Assembly (NCBI GenBank): GCA_029882675.1
Contig: JAOUKJ010000090.1
Span: forward strand, 1 to 10,817
From: Cyclobacteriaceae bacterium
GTDB taxonomy: Bacteria; Bacteroidota; Bacteroidia; Cytophagales; Cyclobacteriaceae
Reading direction: 5' to 3'
DNA length: 10,817 bases
Position 1 is the stretch's first letter; each line of letters starts with the position of its first letter. The position numbers and the translations under genes are program-made. The notes below the pieces were generated by a model. That model did not search any database. It was not told the DNA's origin and worked only from the letters and a program-made list of their open reading frames with translations. Shown here in pieces: positions 7,298-10,817 of the stretch.

Positions 7298-7322
7298 AAA
7301 GCGGGCCAATACAGCCCGCTTT
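7298..7322 (-). terminator. Rho-independent terminator of hsp20
   Basis: AAAGCGGGC (7298-7306) and GCCCGCTTT (7314-7322) form a perfect 9-base-pair, GC-rich stem with a 7-base loop. On the minus strand, reading away from hsp20, the stem ends in TTT and continues ATATTTAATC, a T-rich tail. It lies 15 bases past the hsp20 stop codon (7338-7340). This is the best terminator in the window. Confidence 0.85.
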
Positions 7323-7337
7323 CCTGTTATCCTTTCC

Positions 7338-7784
7338 CTATGAAATGTTAATGATCCTGGCGGGTTTAGGTCTCGCTTCTTCCCGCTTTGGAATTTCGAG
7401 ATGCAAAATCCCGTTTTCATAACGGGCCTTAATCTTTTCACTATTTGCGGCATCGGGCAGGGTAAAAGACCGCTGGAAGGACTGGTAACAAAACTCCCGT
7501 TTGGTATATTTGTCATCTTTCTCTTCCTTATTTTCCTTTCTTTCAGAAGAAATGGTGAGCAGATTGTCTTCCACACTGATGTTAAAATCCTTCTTTTCCA
7601 TTCCCGGTGCAGCTACATCCACACTAAATTCCTTATCATCTTCACGGATATTCACCTTAGGAAGCGTGGTATTGGTCAGTGAAAAATTATTCCTCCTCCA
7701 GTCGCCCAATTCTGAACTGAAGAAATCGTCAAACAGACTACTGAATGACGGGAAAATGTCCTGGTTTCTTCTTACGAGTGTCAT
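7338..7784 (-). CDS. hsp20: Hsp20 small heat-shock protein (alpha-crystallin family)
   Basis: The 148-residue product has the classic layout of a bacterial small heat-shock protein: a short N-terminal arm rich in Phe and Ser (residues 1-40), an alpha-crystallin domain from PKVNIRED (about 42) to about 134, and a short tail. Diagnostic features are VDVAAPGMEKKDFNISVEDN in the domain core, the signature YENGILHLEIPK (122-133), and the I-x-I anchor Ile145-Asn-Ile147 near the end that docks into a neighbouring domain during oligomerisation. Such proteins are ATP-independent holdases that bind unfolding proteins in the cytoplasm. The gene stands alone with its own promoter region and a strong terminator. 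The start at 7784 gives the usual length and N-terminus MTLVRRNQ. Identity is secure; which clients it serves is not visible. Confidence 0.96.
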   Translation of the reverse strand: MTLVRRNQDIFPSFSSLFDDFFSSELGDWRRNNFSLTNTTLPKVNIREDDKEFSVDVAAPGMEKKDFNISVEDNLLTISSERKENKEEKDDKYTKREFCYQSFQRSFTLPDAANSEKIKARYENGILHLEIPKREEARPKPARIINIS

Positions 7785-7865
7785 GATTTTAGCTGTTTAA
7801 TAATCCAACATATATTTCATTCACATAGGTTATGTTCAAAAATTATTCCATACCGAGCTACAATC

Positions 7866-7952
7866 CAAACATATGTCATATTGTCTTTTATATTGCATTA
7901 ATAGATCATAAATAGGATTTATTGACATGTATTAGCTGAATTAATATGACAT
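7866..7952 (-). promoter_or_regulatory. hsp20 promoter region with inverted repeats
   Basis: On the minus strand TATGTTTG (7873-7866) is an exact TAnnTTTG -7 element, giving a leader of roughly 75 bases before the hsp20 ATG; no good -33 box was found. Overlapping its upstream edge is the palindrome ATATGTCATAT (7871-7881). Ten bases of it, ATGTCATATT (7873-7882), are repeated in inverted orientation as AATATGACAT (7943-7952), about 60 bases further upstream. This arrangement suggests a regulator binding at two sites. No CIRCE-type (HrcA) element was recognised. The repeat is seen; the regulator is inference. Confidence 0.4.
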
Positions 7953-7961
7953 TATTTCATG

Positions 7962-8264
7962 TTCGAAAACGAATACAGCTTTCCTTAAGATGGATACCAT
8001 TCCCTGCCCGCAAACAAAGTCCACCCCGTCCAGGTGCTGTTTAAAGCCGGTGAGGAGTTTGAGTGGAAAGTGGCCCCATTGTCCCTGGTACTGCCTATAT
8101 CAAGCACCTTTTTGCTTTTGACGTCAACTTCGGTATCGATAAAGGTTATTGTGGGCAGGGGTATGCTTAAGGGGTCAGGCCATCGTTGTTGATATCACCA
8201 AAGACCAGGCCATGAGAATACTTACCAATACCCGGCAGTCCTCCTACGGGATTTCAATCCCCTT
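7962..8264 (+). pseudogene. Probable decayed gene, frame broken twice
   Basis: Protein-like segments follow each other in three plus-strand frames. The first (about 7989-8066) reads DGYHSLPANKVHPVQVLF then KAGEEFEWKV, preceded by a stop in the same frame. The second (about 8067-8169) contains PIVPGTAYIKHLFAFDVNFG then IDKGYCGQGYA and ends in a stop. The third (about 8165-8264) continues GQAIVVDITKDQAMRILTN and SYGISIPF, running into the 3' end of the opposite-strand TPR gene. Each segment ends where the next one begins, which is what two small indels in one gene would produce. I do not recognise the family. It could instead be chance open sequence, since base composition gives no decisive test by eye. 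Confidence 0.4.
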
Positions 8265-9596
8265 CTACCCCCTCACCGCCTTCCGAAACAACAGTCTTTC
8301 GTACATACTATCAATGGGCTTGAGCAAAAAAGCAATCAGCACTTTGGCGGCCAGTCCCAGATAGCTGTTGTAGCTGTATTTCTCAATGAGCGGATCGAGA
8401 AACAACTCTGTGGCGATGACCAGCACAACCACCGTAATGATACTGAAGAAGAGCGCTCGACGTGATACCTTGATACGCGCCAGCTCATTGAGGGTATTCT
8501 TAAGCTGCGTATGTTTTTCTTTTATTTCTTTGTGCTGCGTGGCGATCTGCTTGTTTTTCAGCTGAAAGATGTTTTTGACCTGCCGGGCATTGAGGGTTTT
8601 CTGGAGATCGTAAAACTGTTGAAAATAATCTATGGCCACGGCATCGTTGCCTTGTTTTTTGTAAAAATCCCTCATCAGACGCAATAAATGCAACTTTTTT
8701 ACAGGCACATTATACGTATTAGCGAGCTCCTGGGCTTCAAGTAATACTTCATATGCCTTATCAAGATCACCCATTTCCAACAAGCACTCACCCTTGTATA
8801 GTAAGCTGGTTGTGTATGCGTCTTCCAGCTGCCCTTGTTTTCTGATGGTGCAACTCTGCTCAAAATAGGCAAGTGCCTTGTCCGGCTGATCCAAATATAA
8901 TACGCCAAGGTCACACAGTCCCCGGGCCTTTTCGGCTTGTGAAATACCCTTTACTTCCAGGGCCTTGTTCAGATACAGCCTGCTTTTATCCTCTTGGCCC
9001 ATTTTGATATAACACGCGCCAAGTCCGATGTATACCCTAAACCGGGGAGTCGGTTTATCAACGGCTTCCATGACTTGTTCTGCTTTGATGAAATATTCTT
9101 CTGCCTGCTCATATTCACCGATAAACACATGTACCTCTCCCAACATGCGGTAGGTATATACGTGCCAGTCCTGCGTGGGACCATTTTCATCAATCATCTC
9201 CAGGGCCAGGCTTATATTGGCCATGGATTTATCAATATTTCCCAGATTGCGGTATGCGGATCCCAGGCCCATATAGGCCATTCCCTTAATATCGTTAAAC
9301 AACGACGAATCGCTGCAATAATCAAGTGCCCGCTCAAATTCAGTGAGCGCTTCTTGCGGTTTTGTTAGAAAATAGTTAGAAAACCCCTCCACTACATGGT
9401 AAAGTGCTTCAGCTGTCTTGTATTTGCCTTTCCAGGCCATTAAAACATCACTTACGGGCTTCCTGTATCGTTCAATCCACTGACGGTCGCTTGAGGCAAT
9501 CAAATCGGTGTAGACATCCAACAAAAGCCTGAGTTGGGTGTTGTCAGTTGTTGCTTTATCCAGCAAATCTTTTAATTGTTCTTCCGTATTGGCCAT
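8265..9596 (-). CDS. TPR / coiled-coil protein with C-terminal membrane segments
   Basis: This 443-residue protein has no signal peptide. After an N-terminal helical region (1-95) come about six tetratricopeptide repeats (roughly residues 104-337), with typical cores such as GSAYRNLGNIDKSMANISLA and GEVHVFIGEYEQAEEYFIKA. A charged coiled coil follows (about 332-375, QLKNKQIATQHKEIKEKHTQ), then a hydrophobic helix (about 381-399) and a second, weaker one (about 412-428), ending in a basic tail. The TPR-plus-coiled-coil layout resembles the sensory half of Bacteroidota TPR histidine kinases and adenylate cyclases, but no kinase, cyclase or DNA-binding domain follows; the protein ends after the membrane segments. 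It probably presents a cytoplasmic protein-binding scaffold at the inner membrane. The ATG at 9596 is the first ATG in an open stretch. Its partner is unknown. It overlaps the OmpA-like relic by 25 bases. Confidence 0.85.
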   Translation of the reverse strand: MANTEEQLKDLLDKATTDNTQLRLLLDVYTDLIASSDRQWIERYRKPVSDVLMAWKGKYKTAEALYHVVEGFSNYFLTKPQEALTEFERALDYCSDSSLFNDIKGMAYMGLGSAYRNLGNIDKSMANISLALEMIDENGPTQDWHVYTYRMLGEVHVFIGEYEQAEEYFIKAEQVMEAVDKPTPRFRVYIGLGACYIKMGQEDKSRLYLNKALEVKGISQAEKARGLCDLGVLYLDQPDKALAYFEQSCTIRKQGQLEDAYTTSLLYKGECLLEMGDLDKAYEVLLEAQELANTYNVPVKKLHLLRLMRDFYKKQGNDAVAIDYFQQFYDLQKTLNARQVKNIFQLKNKQIATQHKEIKEKHTQLKNTLNELARIKVSRRALFFSIITVVVLVIATELFLDPLIEKYSYNSYLGLAAKVLIAFLLKPIDSMYERLLFRKAVRG

Positions 9597-9781
9597 AGCG
9601 AGTGTGTATTCATTTCTAGGATTTCCGGTTTCAATGTTTTTAATACAACCATTTCAACTCTTCTATTCAGTTTTCTGGTCGCTTTCGTATTGTTGTCGGC
9701 CACAGGTCGGGTATCTCCGTATTCCTGAAGGGACAATACTGGTGGACAAAACGGCCAGAATGCAAAAATAAATGATGGCAT
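9572..9781 (-). pseudogene. Relic of an OmpA/MotB-type peptidoglycan-binding C-terminus
   Basis: A 69-codon minus-strand frame contains, at residues 19-47 (about 9641-9727), QEYGDTRPVADNNTKATRKL followed by NRRVEMVVL. This is the end of an OmpA-like domain (PF00691), whose family pattern is GYGetrPvadN, then T-x-x-x-R-x-x-NRRVe. The Asn, the Arg and the NRRVE motif that contact or shape the peptidoglycan (diaminopimelate) site are kept. The rest of the roughly 100-residue domain is absent upstream: the preceding codons do not resemble it and no signal peptide exists. It therefore looks like a truncated remnant left by a deletion or rearrangement. It runs 25 bases into the TPR gene start. It could in principle still be translated as a short peptide, but I see no support for that. 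Confidence 0.65.
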
Positions 9782-9986
9782 GCTATTGCAAATACTGAAG
9801 AATATAGCACATTCTAAAATGTAATAGCCCTAAACTGAATAATTTATCCTAAAGTGATATGGAAAGTCAGAAAGTCACCCCAGGCCCATCACCAACAATC
9901 GACATATTTTTTTACCTCAAAATTCCCATCCCTTCCCTTTTATCACTAGCTTTAAATTTATATAAAAACCTGGGAGTCCTTAAACG
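9782..9986. other. Intergenic region upstream of the second oxidoreductase
   Basis: An AT-rich stretch with no secure gene. It holds a tandem direct repeat of GAAAGTCA (9862-9869 and 9870-9877), a possible -7-like TAGCTTTA (9947-9954, one mismatch to TAnnTTTG), and the Shine-Dalgarno-like GGGAG (9972-9976) ten bases before the ATG at 9987. A 43-codon open frame from 9859 to 9990 also crosses it and overlaps the downstream start as ATGA; its reality is doubtful. Confidence 0.4.
9972..9976 (+). promoter_or_regulatory. Ribosome-binding site of the second oxidoreductase
   Basis: GGGAG lies 10 bases upstream of the ATG at 9987. It is the clearest Shine-Dalgarno-like site in the window, where other genes lack one, and it supports the chosen start. 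Confidence 0.5.
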
Positions 9987-10817
9987 ATGAGTGTTTCAAA
10001 AGCAGCAGGGAAAAAACTAAAAGTCGGCATATTGGGCTGCGGCCCCATTGCTCAGTTTGCCCATCTGGAGGCCTGCCAAAAGGCAAACAATGCAGTACTG
10101 TACAGTGTATGTGATCAGGCCGAAGATCTGGCCCGTAAGATGGGGGCTTTTTATGAATCGGAGAAGATATATACCCATTATGAGGAAATGCTACAGGATG
10201 AAGAAATGGAAGCCGTCATCATTGCCACCGCAGACGCATTTCACCTCCCTGCTGCCATACAAGCCGTAGAGGCCGGCAAGCATGTATTAGTGGAAAAGCC
10301 CCTGGGCGATGACCTCCACAAAGCAAAGGAGTTAAAAGCCCTTATTGAACAAAAAAAAGTAACTTTTCAGGTAGGCCATATGAAACGGTTTGATCCGGCC
10401 ATAGCCTATGCCCGGACGTTTATTCAGGAAGAAATGGGCGATATGATCGCTTTTAAATCCTGGTATTGCGACTCCACCCACCGCTATGATATGACTGATA
10501 GCACCCAGCCCCTTCCCTTCACAAGCAACCATGCCAAAAGACCTGATTTGGATCCCAAATCTGATCTGAAAAAATACTACATGATGGCCCATGGAAGTCA
10601 TTTGTTGGATACGGCCAGGTTTTTGGCCGGATCCATTGAAAGTGTCCGGGCCAACCTGGTAGAAAAAAAGGGAATATATAACTGGTTTATTGATACGGCG
10701 TTTGCGAATGGATGCAACGGGCATTTGGACCTGACGGTGGCCGTGAGGATGGACTGGCATGAGGGATTTCATATCTATGGGGAGCATGGAAGTGTGCTGG
10801 GTAAGGTTTTCAATCCC
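9987..10817 (+). CDS. Gfo/Idh/MocA family oxidoreductase, cytosolic, 3' end missing
   Basis: The frame is open from an ATG at 9987 to the right edge, giving 277 residues without a stop. After a short polar start comes the Rossmann dinucleotide motif KVGILGCGPIA (residues 12-22), ATADAFHLPAA (80-90), the EKP motif (Glu103, Lys104, Pro105) and GHMKRFDP (130-137). In the second domain AHGSHLLDTARFL (201-213) gives His205 and Asp208, the usual catalytic His and the conserved Asp of this family. There is no signal peptide, so the enzyme is cytosolic. It likely oxidises or reduces a sugar or cyclitol with NAD(P). It differs clearly from the Tat-exported relative at 5393-6514, which has Tyr in place of the His; they are not a recent duplication. 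It is divergent from the TPR gene. Substrate is unknown. Confidence 0.92.
   Translation, partial: MSVSKAAGKKLKVGILGCGPIAQFAHLEACQKANNAVLYSVCDQAEDLARKMGAFYESEKIYTHYEEMLQDEEMEAVIIATADAFHLPAAIQAVEAGKHVLVEKPLGDDLHKAKELKALIEQKKVTFQVGHMKRFDPAIAYARTFIQEEMGDMIAFKSWYCDSTHRYDMTDSTQPLPFTSNHAKRPDLDPKSDLKKYYMMAHGSHLLDTARFLAGSIESVRANLVEKKGIYNWFIDTAFANGCNGHLDLTVAVRMDWHEGFHIYGEHGSVLGKVFNP

Noticed and set aside
7401..7800. Plus-strand open frames opposite hsp20
   Set aside because: They are fully covered by the alpha-crystallin domain gene on the other strand.
8149..8364. Plus-strand 71-codon frame as an intact gene
   Set aside because: Its second half lies opposite the conserved C-terminal membrane part of the TPR gene; only the part before 8265 looks protein-like and it is better explained as the last piece of a broken gene.
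1..10817. CRISPR arrays, tRNA or rRNA genes, insertion-sequence ends, toxin-antitoxin or defence modules
   Set aside because: No regularly spaced identical repeats, cloverleaf sequences, transposase motifs or defence-associated domains were seen in any frame.

Overview
The window looks like chromosomal DNA from a Bacteroidota (Bacteroidetes) species, probably an environmental cytophaga-like lineage. Evidence: a periplasmic Reg_prop/Y_Y_Y sensor kinase, a DUF1080 lipoprotein, Tat-exported and cytosolic Gfo/Idh/MocA oxidoreductases, start codons mostly without a strong Shine-Dalgarno sequence, and TAnnTTTG-type -7 promoter elements. No rRNA, tRNA, CRISPR array, phage gene or intact insertion sequence was seen. 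I cannot name the species.

Layout: (1) 1-324, minus strand, the N-terminal part of a DUF1080 (3-keto-disaccharide hydrolase-like) lipoprotein that runs off the left edge. (2) 325-583, a divergent intergenic region with candidate promoters for both flanking genes and a 9-bp inverted repeat, one copy near each. (3) 584-1639, plus, an Acr3 arsenite efflux carrier without an adjacent arsR or arsenate reductase. (4) 1794-5354, plus, a 1186-residue sensor histidine kinase with 14 propeller repeats, a Y_Y_Y domain, one membrane segment and a HisKA/HATPase core, but no receiver or DNA-binding domain. (5) 5393-6514, minus, a Tat-exported oxidoreductase resembling glucose-fructose oxidoreductase, convergent with the kinase across a strong inverted repeat. 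(6) 6608-6859, minus, a small SEC-C zinc-motif membrane protein. (7) 7338-7784, minus, an Hsp20 small heat-shock protein with its own terminator and a promoter region carrying inverted repeats. (8) about 7962-8264, plus, what looks like a decayed gene split over three frames. (9) 8265-9596, minus, a TPR/coiled-coil protein with C-terminal membrane segments. (10) 9572-9781, minus, a relic of an OmpA-like peptidoglycan-binding C-terminus just upstream of the TPR gene. (11) 9987-10817, plus, a second, cytosolic Gfo/Idh/MocA oxidoreductase that runs off the right edge.

The genes mostly look like single-gene transcription units, not one operon. One possible common theme is sugar oxidation: a surface DUF1080 lipoprotein, an exported NAD(P)-dependent sugar oxidoreductase and a cytosolic relative occur within 11 kb, and the propeller kinase belongs to an architecture that often senses glycans. 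That link is inference, because they are on different strands and interrupted by stress genes (Acr3, Hsp20). I did not find a clear new multi-gene system. The most unusual items are the two gene relics around the TPR gene, the orphan lipobox-bearing propeller kinase, the SEC-C membrane protein with a histidine-rich tail, and the operator-like inverted repeats upstream of acr3 and hsp20.
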